From positions 1-35,702 of the forward strand of contig JAURWD010000108.1 of the NCBI GenBank assembly GCA_030655145.1: a DNA stretch of 35,702 nt, written 5' to 3'. Numbering within the stretch: position 1 is the first letter of the stretch; the number at the start of each line of letters is the position of its first letter. Below are positions 1 through 9,173 of this stretch, in pieces. The notes under the pieces were generated by a model, which was not told where the DNA came from, ran no database searches, and saw only the letters and a list, made by a program, of their open reading frames with translations. Origin of the DNA: Ferruginibacter sp. GTDB lineage: Bacteria; Bacteroidota; Bacteroidia; Chitinophagales; Chitinophagaceae. The position numbers and the translations under genes are program-made.

Positions 1-754
1 CTGACCCATTTAAATTAAAGCGGCGTAGGGTTTGGTAGCTGCTGTAGTCGGCGTAATTGAAGCCGCGGGACAGCACGACAATTTTGTTTCCCTGCATGCC
101 AAATAAGTACTCGAAATCTTCCGGATACCAGTTTTCCAGCGGTACAGGATCCCCGAGGGAAATATCCGACGCCAGGCCTGTGGTGAGGTCATATTTATAA
201 AAATGATTCGCAGCAAACCCACCCACCAGGGAAGCGCTGCTGGCACCAACTATCAGCACAGTATTCTCGATCAGTACATTTCTAACTTCATCGTATGAAG
301 CCTGGGTCGCTGATTTGTAACTGATCCCGGTGCCATCGAAAGACGCATCCAAAACACCACCAGTTGTAAACCGCGCTAACATAATATCCGTATGGAAATC
401 AGAATAGTAGTTTTCGTTGGTAGTACCGATCAGTATTAATTTTCCATTGGCCTGGGCCACGGCATCCTGGAAACGAATTGGCACAGAAGCCGAATAGCCG
501 GCCGTCCCGTAACTAAGATCAATCGTTCCCGCAGGCGTATACTTCACCGCGGCCACAAAATCTTCGTCCATTCGGGTCACCTGGTAATAACCGCCATCCG
601 CAAGCGGAACTAATTTCAGCGAAGTTGAAACTGTAGGCGAGGGTTGAAATACACGGATACCATTTACATCATAAGTGAGGTCCAGGCTTCCAACCTGGGC
701 GTTAACATTGATCAATAAAATGGAAGAGAGGAGGAGGAGGAGAAGTGTTTTCAA
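1..754 (-). CDS. Delta-60 repeat (beta-propeller) secreted protein, C-terminus beyond the window edge
   Basis: Manual minus-strand reading from TTG at 754 is open to base 1: LKTLLLLLLSSILLINVNAQVGSLDLTYDVNGIRVFQPSPTVSTS... signal peptide ending NAQ, then 'RFQDAVAQANGKLILIGTTN...LARFTTGGVLDASFDGTGI', typical of delta-60 repeats. Missing from the ORF track, probably because there is no ATG and it runs off the window. Confidence 0.8.
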   Translation of the reverse strand, partial: MKTLLLLLLSSILLINVNAQVGSLDLTYDVNGIRVFQPSPTVSTSLKLVPLADGGYYQVTRMDEDFVAAVKYTPAGTIDLSYGTAGYSASVPIRFQDAVAQANGKLILIGTTNENYYSDFHTDIMLARFTTGGVLDASFDGTGISYKSATQASYDEVRNVLIENTVLIVGASSASLVGGFAANHFYKYDLTTGLASDISLGDPVPLENWYPEDFEYLFGMQGNKIVVLSRGFNYADYSSYQTLRRFNLNGS

Positions 755-1534
755 GCAAATCTTTTTTAGGGTTAAGGGGTTCAGATCCTGGGAGTGAATG
801 TAGAAAAAATTGAATTATCAACCTCCAACTGTGCGTAATTTTCTTGAAATCGTGTGGTAATTACGGCTGAATTGTGGCAATTATGCGGCGCAGGGCTGCG
901 ATATGGGGATTAATAGCTGGTTAGCGATCGACCAGTTGCAGGTTGTGGCGAACGGTCAGGAATAGTCAGCTGCATTTTCAAAACTTCATTGGTTACGGTT
1001 GGTGGACGATCTTTTCATAGATGTACTCCGGCAGTAAAGGGAAAATACAGGAGTTCAGCGATGGATGCATCGTATAAACGACGGATGAATAAGCGTGTTT
1101 TCGCCCACGAATACGTTCGACCATAAAGCAATTGGCTCATGAATTCGCAGATGCTAAAAGTGCAAGCACCGCCGTCAGATCCAATTTCGCATATGCGGTA
1201 TTGTTATAATAAGAACAATCGGTCAAAACACATTTCTCAAGGTTCATTGGAGCGCATCGTTTTGTAAGGGCAAAGCGATTTTTGGACCGGTCGGCGAAAA
1301 AAATGGCCATAAAACTTGGGTGAAAGCTTTTAGATTAAATTAATTTTTCAAAAATTTGTGAAGTAAACTTACAGGACACTTGAATGGAAGCACTCACCCT
1401 AACCCGCAGCGTACTGGTTAGGCAGAGAGTAGGATGGAAAGTGGAATGCTGACCGAGGTAGCCGTCGGTACAAGACCGGCAAAGACAAATACAGCAGGAG
1501 CTATGGAAACGAAATGGAAACGTAACTGACCCGA

Positions 1535-2017
1535 ATGAACTATCCCTTACAAATCGCTAAACATATCCGGGAAATACATTCTGGAGGCAACTGGACCTCC
1601 GCGAATGTCCAGGAACAACTGGCCGGCATCACCTGGCAGCAGGCAAACAAACGGGTTTTCAACTTCAATTCTATTGCCGCCCTCGTTTATCACATGAACT
1701 ATTATGTGGTCGCCATCTCCCAGGTTCTGCGGGGAAAGGCTTTGAGTTCGAAGGATGAATTAAGTTTCGATCACCCGCAAATAACCTCGAAAGAAACCTG
1801 GGAGAAGCTGATCCGAAAAACCCTTACGGATGCGGAAAATCTCGCCACCCTCGTAGAGCAACTTCCCGAAAATAAACTTGCCGAAAATTTCTCCCAGCCA
1901 AAATATGGTTCTTACGATCGCAATCTTCATGGAGTTATTGAACACCTGCATTACCACCTGGGCCAGGTCGTGTTGATCAAAAAGATCATCCTGCAGGAAC
2001 CGGCCCCATTGAATTAA
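1535..2017 (+). CDS. DinB family protein
   Basis: 160 aa helical protein with 'NSIAALVYHMNYYVVAISQVLRG' and 'GVIEHLHYHLGQVVLIKKI', typical of the DinB/YfiT-like fold with spaced His residues. Confidence 0.75.
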   Translation: MNYPLQIAKHIREIHSGGNWTSANVQEQLAGITWQQANKRVFNFNSIAALVYHMNYYVVAISQVLRGKALSSKDELSFDHPQITSKETWEKLIRKTLTDAENLATLVEQLPENKLAENFSQPKYGSYDRNLHGVIEHLHYHLGQVVLIKKIILQEPAPLN

Positions 2018-2175
2018 CAACCGGATCGATTGACTTTATTCTCTGGGTTCACAAATCAACTTTACATTTGACAGACACTATTCAATGATGGGATGGCTGC
2101 GCCTGTAGGGGTCATACAGATTTACAAGATCATCGAAGAGTAACGGCCCTGCTTATACGAAAATAATTGTAAACG

Positions 2176-3096
2176 ATGCGCCCGATTCAATCACCGTTCT
2201 ATCTTGTCAGCAGTTTTTTATTTGCCTGTACCGCAATCATTTTCGGTTGCAGCAGCGAATCGGTTTCCCGGCCAGCGATCGTTCCCCGCCATTTTAAGGT
2301 GGAGGTGCCGTTCCTGCTCACCAGTCGTGGCATCATCATCAATACTTACTGGGGGCCCAAGAGAACGCATCATGTGCTGTGCCTTGACAACTATTCCCCT
2401 TCCTGGATCAGGAAGGGCGCCATTCAATACGACAATTCTTTTGTGCGTCTCAAAAAGCAAACTTTCAAAACCACCACAGCCGATGGTACTGCTGTCGCGG
2501 GAGAAGTGGGCATCTGTGACAGTCTTCGCTTTGAAGACTTGACTTTTTTAAACGCTCCCTTCTACGTAATGCCGGCCCAGGCGGACGGAAAGGAAAATGA
2601 CGACGGCGTGGTTGGCAGCGAGCTGATGGCGCAGGGTATTTGGAAAATCGATTTTCGGAGCAGTGTGCTCACTTTCACCTCCACAATTGATTCTCTTCCG
2701 GGAATGAATGCAACCGAAGTTTTTCCTGCCAGTTTTACCGAGGGGTCAATCGAACTCGGCGTGAAATTCAGCAATGATGTTGAACAATCAATCGCCATTG
2801 ACCTGGGTTTCAACGGTGATTTTCTTCTACCCGCCGACGCATTCAAGAATGTAAGTGGCCAACGGAAAAGTTTTACTGAGACGAAAAAATTCAGTACGCC
2901 TGCCAGCTGGAACATCGTCAACGTCACCACTACGTTGGACACAGTGCAGATAGGTCACAATTGGTATTTCGCTTTTGTTTCTACCAGCGATACGGTGAAA
3001 GAGCGTCTGCTCGGGCTGCAATTTTTCCGCCGTTTTGATTACGTTATTTTCGATTTTATCAACGAACGCGTTTACTTGCCAAAAAAGGTTTGGTAA
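2176..3096 (+). CDS. Lipoprotein with two degenerate retropepsin-like (clan AA) aspartic protease repeats
   Basis: Lipobox-like 'IIFGCSS'. Repeat 1: '...HHVLCLDNYS...DDGVVGSELMAQGIWKIDFRSSVLTF'. Repeat 2: 'QSIAIDLGFNGDFLLP...ERLLGLQFFRRFDYVIFDFINERVYLP'. Confidence 0.55.
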   Translation: MRPIQSPFYLVSSFLFACTAIIFGCSSESVSRPAIVPRHFKVEVPFLLTSRGIIINTYWGPKRTHHVLCLDNYSPSWIRKGAIQYDNSFVRLKKQTFKTTTADGTAVAGEVGICDSLRFEDLTFLNAPFYVMPAQADGKENDDGVVGSELMAQGIWKIDFRSSVLTFTSTIDSLPGMNATEVFPASFTEGSIELGVKFSNDVEQSIAIDLGFNGDFLLPADAFKNVSGQRKSFTETKKFSTPASWNIVNVTTTLDTVQIGHNWYFAFVSTSDTVKERLLGLQFFRRFDYVIFDFINERVYLPKKVW

Positions 3097-3188
3097 TCAT
3101 TTACTCCTTACAACCGCCTCGTTCGAGCCACCCTTTTTAAAGAAGAATATATTTATCTTTAGCGGCGCCGGTCAAAAATGCTCAATTC

Positions 3189-4745
3189 ATGAAAGGATTA
3201 TCCTGCAGCTTCCTGCTTTGTATTTTGTTTACTACCAGTTACGGGCAGCCGCTGAATGGAAAGCAACTTGATTCACTTGTCCTGCGGGCCATGAAAGCCT
3301 TTGATGTTCCGGGTATCGCCGTAGCCATTATCAAAGATGGGAAGCCGGTGCTTATGAAGGGTTATGGCGTTAGTTCGCTTAACAGTAAGGCACCGGTAAA
3401 CGAGCATACATTATTTGGTATCGCCTCTAACACGAAAGCCTTTACCACCGCCGCACTTGGGATACTGGTAGATGAAGGCAAGTTGAAATGGGATGACAAG
3501 GTTTCTAACTATATTCCCGAGTTTAAACTGCACAACCCTTACGTAACAGATGAATTCACCATTCGGGACCTGCTCACGCATCGCAGTGGTCTTGGCCTGG
3601 GGGCAGGCGACCTGATGTTTTATCCCGATTCCTCTGATTTCACTATTAAGGACGTCATTTATAATCTTCGTTTCCTGAAGCCTGTTTCAAGTTTTCGTTC
3701 CAAATATGATTACGACAATACGCTGTACATTGTTGCCGGCGAGGTGATCACCCGGGTGAGTGGAATGAGTTGGGACGTTTTTGTTGAGGAACGCATTTTG
3801 CAACCGTTAGGGATGAGCCATAGTGCTGCTTCTTACGATCGCCTAAAAGACAAATCGAACGTAGCAGATCCACATGCGCTGGTGGAGGGAAAGGTAAAAG
3901 TGGTGAGCCGGCATGGCGCCAGTTACAGCCGGGCATCGGGAAGCATGTATTCGAGTGTGGCTGATCTGGGCAAATGGGTGCAGGTTCATCTTGATAAAGG
4001 AAAATTTGGCGCCGGGCTTGATAAAAAAATATTCTCTGCGGCGGTGTTTGAAGAACGTTGGACGCCGCAGACCATCCTCCCGGTACGTAGCGCCGGAGAT
4101 TATAATACTCATTTCTCTTCCTACGGCCTCGGCTTTTTTCTCAGCGATGTCCACGGTTTAAAACAAGTGACTCACACGGGTGGAACGGTGGGTATGCTCA
4201 CGCAGGTAACCATGATACCGGAATTAAACCTGGGCATCATCGTGCTGACCAACCAGGAAGAGTCGGGCGCCTTTCGTGCGATCGCAGACCAGGTGAAAGA
4301 CGGTTATTTTAATATGAAAGGAACGGATCGGGTAGCGCAATATTCGAAAGGAAGAAAAACCCAACGGGAATTTGCCCGTACGATCACAGACTCTATTTGG
4401 AATAACATCGGTATTGCCCAGAAAGCAACAGGTGAAAAGATTGATATCGCCGCCTACGCGGGAACTTACCACGATAAGTGGTTTGGTGATGTGGTTATTT
4501 CTATGGAAAATGGAAAGCCCTGGTTTGCTTCGAAAAGGTCACCAAAGTTGACCGGCCAGCTCTTCCCCTATAAAGGAAACAGCTTTGTTGTAAAATGGCG
4601 GGAGCGGAGTATGGATGCAGATGCCTTTGTGAACTTTACCCTCGATGCCGCAGGAAAGGCCGCTGGTATCACCATGTCGGCCATTTCACCGCTAACTGAT
4701 TTTAGCTATGATTTTCACGACCTGGATTTTATCCGTGTAAAGTAA
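3189..4745 (+). CDS. Serine hydrolase, beta-lactamase class C family, with DUF3471-like C-terminal domain
   Basis: SxxK 'SNTKAF', YxN 'YDN', 'HTGGTVG' motif; N-terminal signal peptide; C-terminal 'YAGTYHDKWFGDVVISMENGKPWF'. Confidence 0.9.
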   Translation: MKGLSCSFLLCILFTTSYGQPLNGKQLDSLVLRAMKAFDVPGIAVAIIKDGKPVLMKGYGVSSLNSKAPVNEHTLFGIASNTKAFTTAALGILVDEGKLKWDDKVSNYIPEFKLHNPYVTDEFTIRDLLTHRSGLGLGAGDLMFYPDSSDFTIKDVIYNLRFLKPVSSFRSKYDYDNTLYIVAGEVITRVSGMSWDVFVEERILQPLGMSHSAASYDRLKDKSNVADPHALVEGKVKVVSRHGASYSRASGSMYSSVADLGKWVQVHLDKGKFGAGLDKKIFSAAVFEERWTPQTILPVRSAGDYNTHFSSYGLGFFLSDVHGLKQVTHTGGTVGMLTQVTMIPELNLGIIVLTNQEESGAFRAIADQVKDGYFNMKGTDRVAQYSKGRKTQREFARTITDSIWNNIGIAQKATGEKIDIAAYAGTYHDKWFGDVVISMENGKPWFASKRSPKLTGQLFPYKGNSFVVKWRERSMDADAFVNFTLDAAGKAAGITMSAISPLTDFSYDFHDLDFIRVK

Positions 4746-4801
4746 ACTGCGTTTATACTTAGCGTTAGTACACCTGCTTTACAATTTAATTTCGTTAACT
4801 C

Positions 4802-5031
4802 ATGAATGTTAAGAAATCAACAGTTGCCTTCTTTTTCTGCAGCACCTTGTTGGACTATTTGTAACTAATGCGCATACTCAAAATGTTTTTGCACGGCACC
4901 TTACCATTTTTACCCGAGCAACAGTCACTGTCGAGCGTGGAATTGTTCACCGGCTGATGTCATTCGAAAACACCCGGAGGTTTTTCAACAATAAAGCGTT
5001 CGTCTTAGCAATATCTGAATGTAGAGTGTAG
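4802..5031 (+). pseudogene. Small secreted protein ORF apparently interrupted by a single-nucleotide frameshift
   Basis: ATG at 4802 gives MNVKKSTVAFFFCST; one frame over it continues as LVGLFVTNAHTQNVFARHLTIFTRATVTVERGIVHRLMSFENTRRFFNNKAFVLAISECRV* (stop 5029-5031). The composite is a normal signal peptide plus a mature domain. Confidence 0.4.
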
Positions 5032-5109
5032 TGTAACGTCGATGGATAACCGCAATAGCACAACCCGGTTTTTAAACCCGCTGGCACGGGAGTCTGAATT
5101 TTTTTACAC

Positions 5110-5661
5110 ATGAATCAAGAAGCAATGGATACAAAAGAGGTAGATTGGCAACCCAAAGGTCTTGCGAACGATCTTGTTCAACTGGTACCTGTGAGTGCTT
5201 CGGATTTTGATCGCCTTTTCGCGGTCGCCTCGGACCCCTTGATCTGGGAACAACACCCAACGAAAAACAGGTTTGAACGGGCAGTGTTCCAGGGGTATTT
5301 CGACGGCGCGGTGGCCTCGGGCACCGCCTTTCTTATTATGGAAAGAACTACCGGCGAAATTGCAGGTTGTACGCGTTACTACGATTACAAACCAGGTGAA
5401 AGCATCGCCATCGGTTTTACCTTTCTCGCAACGGCGTACTGGGGCGGAGCGTTTAATAAAGCGGCGAAACAATTACTGGTGGACTATGCCTTCCGGTTTG
5501 TTGACACCATTTATTTTCATATCGGCGCAACCAACCTTCGATCGCAATTAGCAACGGGTAAGATCGGCGCCGTAAAGGTCCGGGAACTGGATATACCTAA
5601 CAATAACGGTAGCCCGCAGTTGCATTATGAATACGCGCTGCGGAAACCGGGTGCTAAATAG
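5110..5661 (+). CDS. GNAT family N-acetyltransferase
   Basis: 183 aa: 'LVPVSASDFDRLFAVASDPLIWEQHP', 'GEIAGCTRYYDY', 'AIGFTFLATAYWGGAFNKAAKQLLVDYAF', 'HIGATNLRSQ'. Confidence 0.85.
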   Translation: MNQEAMDTKEVDWQPKGLANDLVQLVPVSASDFDRLFAVASDPLIWEQHPTKNRFERAVFQGYFDGAVASGTAFLIMERTTGEIAGCTRYYDYKPGESIAIGFTFLATAYWGGAFNKAAKQLLVDYAFRFVDTIYFHIGATNLRSQLATGKIGAVKVRELDIPNNNGSPQLHYEYALRKPGAK

Positions 5662-5723
5662 CCGGCTCAACCTGGCTCGTGGTTGCTGCTAAAAATTTCA
5701 ATCAGAAGTTATGGTGTTCAGCT

Positions 5724-6560
5724 TTAGCGCTGAACTGTAACCCGTAAATACGTAGCTGGGATTGAGGTTGTACCAGGAGTTGTGCTGGTATTCTGGCTGA
5801 CAAAAAGCTCTTCTAATTCACGCTTAAGTTCAGCAGATTTGCCATTCTTTTCCGCCGCTTCAAATGCATTCATGGTGGGGCCATAGAATTGCTGGAAGAG
5901 TGCAACCAGCTCCTTCGGGTCCCCGGGAATATTAAACACAAAACTGTCCCGCAGGAATGAAACATTCTCTTTTGGTATGCCGGCACTTTCAAACCGTTCT
6001 GTAACATTCGTTTCCACTCCCCAAAGCATGGGACTCACAAAACCTTCTGGCGGAGGCGGTGTATACGCAGAGCTGATCTTTAAGATTTGTGCGACGAGGG
6101 TGGGGTCACCTGGTATCCAGTTTCCCATCACGATCCGGCCTCCTGGCTTGGTAACGCGGACCATTTCTTTTGCAACATCAAAAGGGCGGGGTGCGAACAT
6201 GGCTCCGAAAATGCTAACCACCAGGTCGAATTGACTATCCTTCAAAGCCTGCAGATCCATTGCATCGCCTTCCTGGAAACTACAGTTGGTTAGGCCTTCT
6301 TTGCTTACCCGTTCGTTACCTGCCGCAACCAGGTTTTGGGCAATATCGACGCCGAGAACATTGGCTCCCAATTTAGCGGAAGGTATTGCTGTTGTGCCGT
6401 CTCCACATCCAAGATCCAATACATCCATGCCTTTTGTAATACCCAGTTTTGCGACAAGCGCCGCGCCGCTTTCCCGCATGGTTTCTGCGATGCGGGTGAA
6501 GTCACCTTTTTCCCATAATGCTTTGTTCGGATTCATAAGCGAGATTTTTTGAGTAGCCAA
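5724..6560 (-). CDS. Class I SAM-dependent methyltransferase
   Basis: Motif I 'VLDLGCGDGTTAIPSAKLGANVLGVDIA', then 'FDLVVSIFGAMFAPRPFDVAKEMVRVTKPGGRIVMGNW'. Confidence 0.92.
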   Translation of the reverse strand: MATQKISLMNPNKALWEKGDFTRIAETMRESGAALVAKLGITKGMDVLDLGCGDGTTAIPSAKLGANVLGVDIAQNLVAAGNERVSKEGLTNCSFQEGDAMDLQALKDSQFDLVVSIFGAMFAPRPFDVAKEMVRVTKPGGRIVMGNWIPGDPTLVAQILKISSAYTPPPPEGFVSPMLWGVETNVTERFESAGIPKENVSFLRDSFVFNIPGDPKELVALFQQFYGPTMNAFEAAEKNGKSAELKRELEELFVSQNTSTTPGTTSIPATYLRVTVQR

Positions 6561-7149
6561 GGTAATATTTATCCCGGTATTTTTTTAGCGGTTTTAGTCC
6601 AGCCTTCCAGCAGAGCGATATCCATTTCTGCCTGAAGTCTTTGGCAGATCAGTTACCTATTTTAAACTTTTGTCGTGTTGGCAAATTGTCTCGTTTAAAC
6701 AGGTTGCTAAACAGCGTTGTGTCGCTAACGTTACCAGGCATTCTTTCGCAAAATTCATCCATTGAGAAAGTTTTTTTGCAAGATGGCAGGATGGAGTTCA
6801 ACCCTTGTATGCCTGTTGCAACATCGAATCGGAGAGGGACATTATTTTCTTCACAATCAAATAATTGGCACAATATGTGGATAATAATCCGGGAAGTTTA
6901 ATCGGAATTTATCCCCCGTTTTTCGGCAGTCACGGTGTAACGTTGCCCGTTTTTGATCTGCTACTTAGATTGGAAACTATTTCAGAAAAGCATTTAATTT
7001 ATAAACTATACCAGCTGCAAAACGGGATACATATTGATTGGAAATGTGTGCGCAGTTTTCGGGATTTCCTCAAGTGTAACCCGTTTCCTCTTTTTTAGTG
7101 AGCATATTCAATCGCCCGGTTTGCTTCCTTATTCTCACCAACTCATGTG

Positions 7150-7175
7150 ACCATCCTGGAAAGGATGGTTTTTTT
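7150..7175 (+). terminator. Rho-independent-type terminator hairpin
   Basis: ACCATCCT-GGAA-AGGATGGT (perfect 8-bp stem, 4-nt loop) followed immediately by a T run. Confidence 0.6.
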
Positions 7176-7372
7176 ATTGACAAGGTTTACGTGACAAAGG
7201 ATATACAAGTTTCTGCAAAGTCTAATAACATGTACTCCTCCCGGGCCTACTTTTAAATTTTAGGAGGCGACCAATATACTTCGCAACCTGGTAAGGTTGA
7301 AAGCTTCAGCATCTTCTCAATAAAATAAAATTACATTTGAAGAAGCGATCTGCTCCACCACAACACATTCCG

Positions 7373-9115
7373 ATGAAACGGTGCCATTATTGCCTGCTTG
7401 TCTTTTTTATCCTGTCCTTCGGTGCCCAATGGGCAACGGCCCAATCAATAGTGAAGAATGACCAGCCGGGTGAAAAATGGTGGAAAGAGGCCGTGATCTA
7501 TCAACTTTATCCACGCAGTTTCCAGGACAGTGATGGTGATGGTATCGGTGATCTTAAGGGGATTATTTCGCGGCTTGACTATATCAAAAGTCTGGGCATT
7601 GATGCTCTCTGGCTTAACCCGATTTATAGTTCTCCCAATGATGACAATGGTTATGATGTCAGTGATTACCGGAATATCATGAAAGACTTTGGGACGATGG
7701 AGGATTTTGAAGCCCTCCTGAAAGGATTGCACGAGCGGGGTATCAAACTCATCATGGACCTGGTGGTCAACCACAGTAGTGATGAGCACGAATGGTTTAA
7801 AGCCAGCCGCAGTTCGCGAACCAGCCCTTACCGTAAATACTACCATTGGTGGAATGCTGAGCAGGGAAAGCCTCCCTACCGGTACAGCCTGTTCGATATT
7901 AACCACGACGCCTGGATGTATGATTCTGTTACCAATGCCTATTACCTGCATTATTTCTCCCGCAAGCAACCCGACCTGAACTGGGAGCATCCCGCCTTGA
8001 GGCACGAGGTGTACGACATCATGAAATTTTGGGCAGGAAAAGGCATAGATGGTTTCCGGCTGGACGCATTCCAGTTTGCAGCAAAGGATACTACGTTCCC
8101 AATGTTTCCAAAAAATTTCGAAAAGAACTTCACAAAGTATTACGCCATGCAAGGTAACCTGCACGGCTACCTGCAGGAGATGCACAAAGAAGTCTTCAGC
8201 AAGTTTGATGTAATGAGTGTTTCCGAAGGCGCCGGCAATTCCTATGAAGATGCGCATAACCTGGTGGATGCCCATCGAAATGAATTGAACATGGCCTATG
8301 CTTTTGAAGGAGTTGATATCCCGAAGCAGGACGGGTACAGCCTGCTGCATTTCAAAGAGGTTTTTTCACGGTGGGACAGCGCCTTTGCAGAGAATGGCTG
8401 GTTATCAATTTTTCTTGCGAATCACGACCAGGCAAGGCTGGTAAGCAGGTTTGGAAACCCGGATCCGGCGTTCCGGGAATTGTCGGCGAAAATGCTCGCG
8501 ACTTTTATCATGGCAATGCGCGGCACTCCCTATGTATATTATGGAGACGAACTGGGAATGACCAATGCCGGGTTTACGAAGATTGAAGACTACCGCGATG
8601 TATCCACGCAAAATGAATATAAGTTTCAGAAAGCGAATGGTGGCGATCTCCAGAAGTTCATGAAGCGTATTCAATTTGAGAGTCGCGATAACGGGCGTAC
8701 ACCCTTCCAATGGGATACTTCGCCGAACGCTGGTTTTACAACCGGCAAGCCCTGGATCAACGTGAATCCCAATCACGCCACCATCAATTATGCCGCACAG
8801 GAAAAAGATCCGAACAGTGTGCTTAATTATTTCCGCAGGCTGGTAAAGCTGCGCAAGGACAATCGCCTGTTGGTATACGGGAACTACACGCTGCTGGATA
8901 AGAACAACACGAATGTTTATGCATTTACGCGGGAGAGTGGTGGAGAGAAAATGCTCATCCTGCTAAATTTTTCAGCAGCCACGGCACAAGCCGCGACCGG
9001 GCTCAACCAGGCTAACTTCGAACTGGTTTCCTCAAATTATAAAACAACGGTGTTGCCAAAGAAAGGAACACCGATCGTTCTGCGGCCGTATGAAGCGTTG
9101 GTCTTAAAATTTTAG
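7373..9115 (+). CDS. Secreted GH13 alpha-amylase/alpha-glucosidase (oligo-1,6-glucosidase-like)
   Basis: 'AVIYQLYPRSFQDSDGDGIGDLKGI', nucleophile region 'GFRLDAFQF', acid/base region 'SVSEGAG', 'LANHDQARLVSRFG'. ATG at 7373 gives a signal peptide (MKRCHYCLLVFFILSFGAQWATAQ); the ORF-track start at 7337 is a TTG. Confidence 0.92.
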   Translation: MKRCHYCLLVFFILSFGAQWATAQSIVKNDQPGEKWWKEAVIYQLYPRSFQDSDGDGIGDLKGIISRLDYIKSLGIDALWLNPIYSSPNDDNGYDVSDYRNIMKDFGTMEDFEALLKGLHERGIKLIMDLVVNHSSDEHEWFKASRSSRTSPYRKYYHWWNAEQGKPPYRYSLFDINHDAWMYDSVTNAYYLHYFSRKQPDLNWEHPALRHEVYDIMKFWAGKGIDGFRLDAFQFAAKDTTFPMFPKNFEKNFTKYYAMQGNLHGYLQEMHKEVFSKFDVMSVSEGAGNSYEDAHNLVDAHRNELNMAYAFEGVDIPKQDGYSLLHFKEVFSRWDSAFAENGWLSIFLANHDQARLVSRFGNPDPAFRELSAKMLATFIMAMRGTPYVYYGDELGMTNAGFTKIEDYRDVSTQNEYKFQKANGGDLQKFMKRIQFESRDNGRTPFQWDTSPNAGFTTGKPWINVNPNHATINYAAQEKDPNSVLNYFRRLVKLRKDNRLLVYGNYTLLDKNNTNVYAFTRESGGEKMLILLNFSAATAQAATGLNQANFELVSSNYKTTVLPKKGTPIVLRPYEALVLKF

Positions 9116-9173
9116 ACAACAACTTACAGTATAACATTACCCTTTTTCCCAATCCGTTGGAACGGGTGTTAAA

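Noticed and set aside
10-249. 79-aa minus ORF at the left edge
   Set aside because: Out of frame with the delta-60 repeat protein read from 754 to 1; a shadow frame.
1010-1310. Minus-strand fragments (MNLEKCVLTDCSYYNNTAYAKLDLTAVLALLASANS and following) as a decayed gene
   Set aside because: Short and interrupted by stops, with no family resemblance I can defend.
6641-7098. Small ORFs (86, 74 and 77 aa) between the methyltransferase and GH13 genes
   Set aside because: Overlapping in opposite frames with no recognisable domain or consistent coding signal; cannot support a call, although a decayed gene is possible.
7445-8350. 301-aa antisense ORF (minus) inside the GH13 gene
   Set aside because: Fully overlaps a convincing GH13 coding frame; a shadow ORF from codon bias, with no recognisable domain.
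9150-9170. CCGTTGGAACGG palindrome between convergent genes as a bidirectional terminator
   Set aside because: No T tract follows the stem on either strand.
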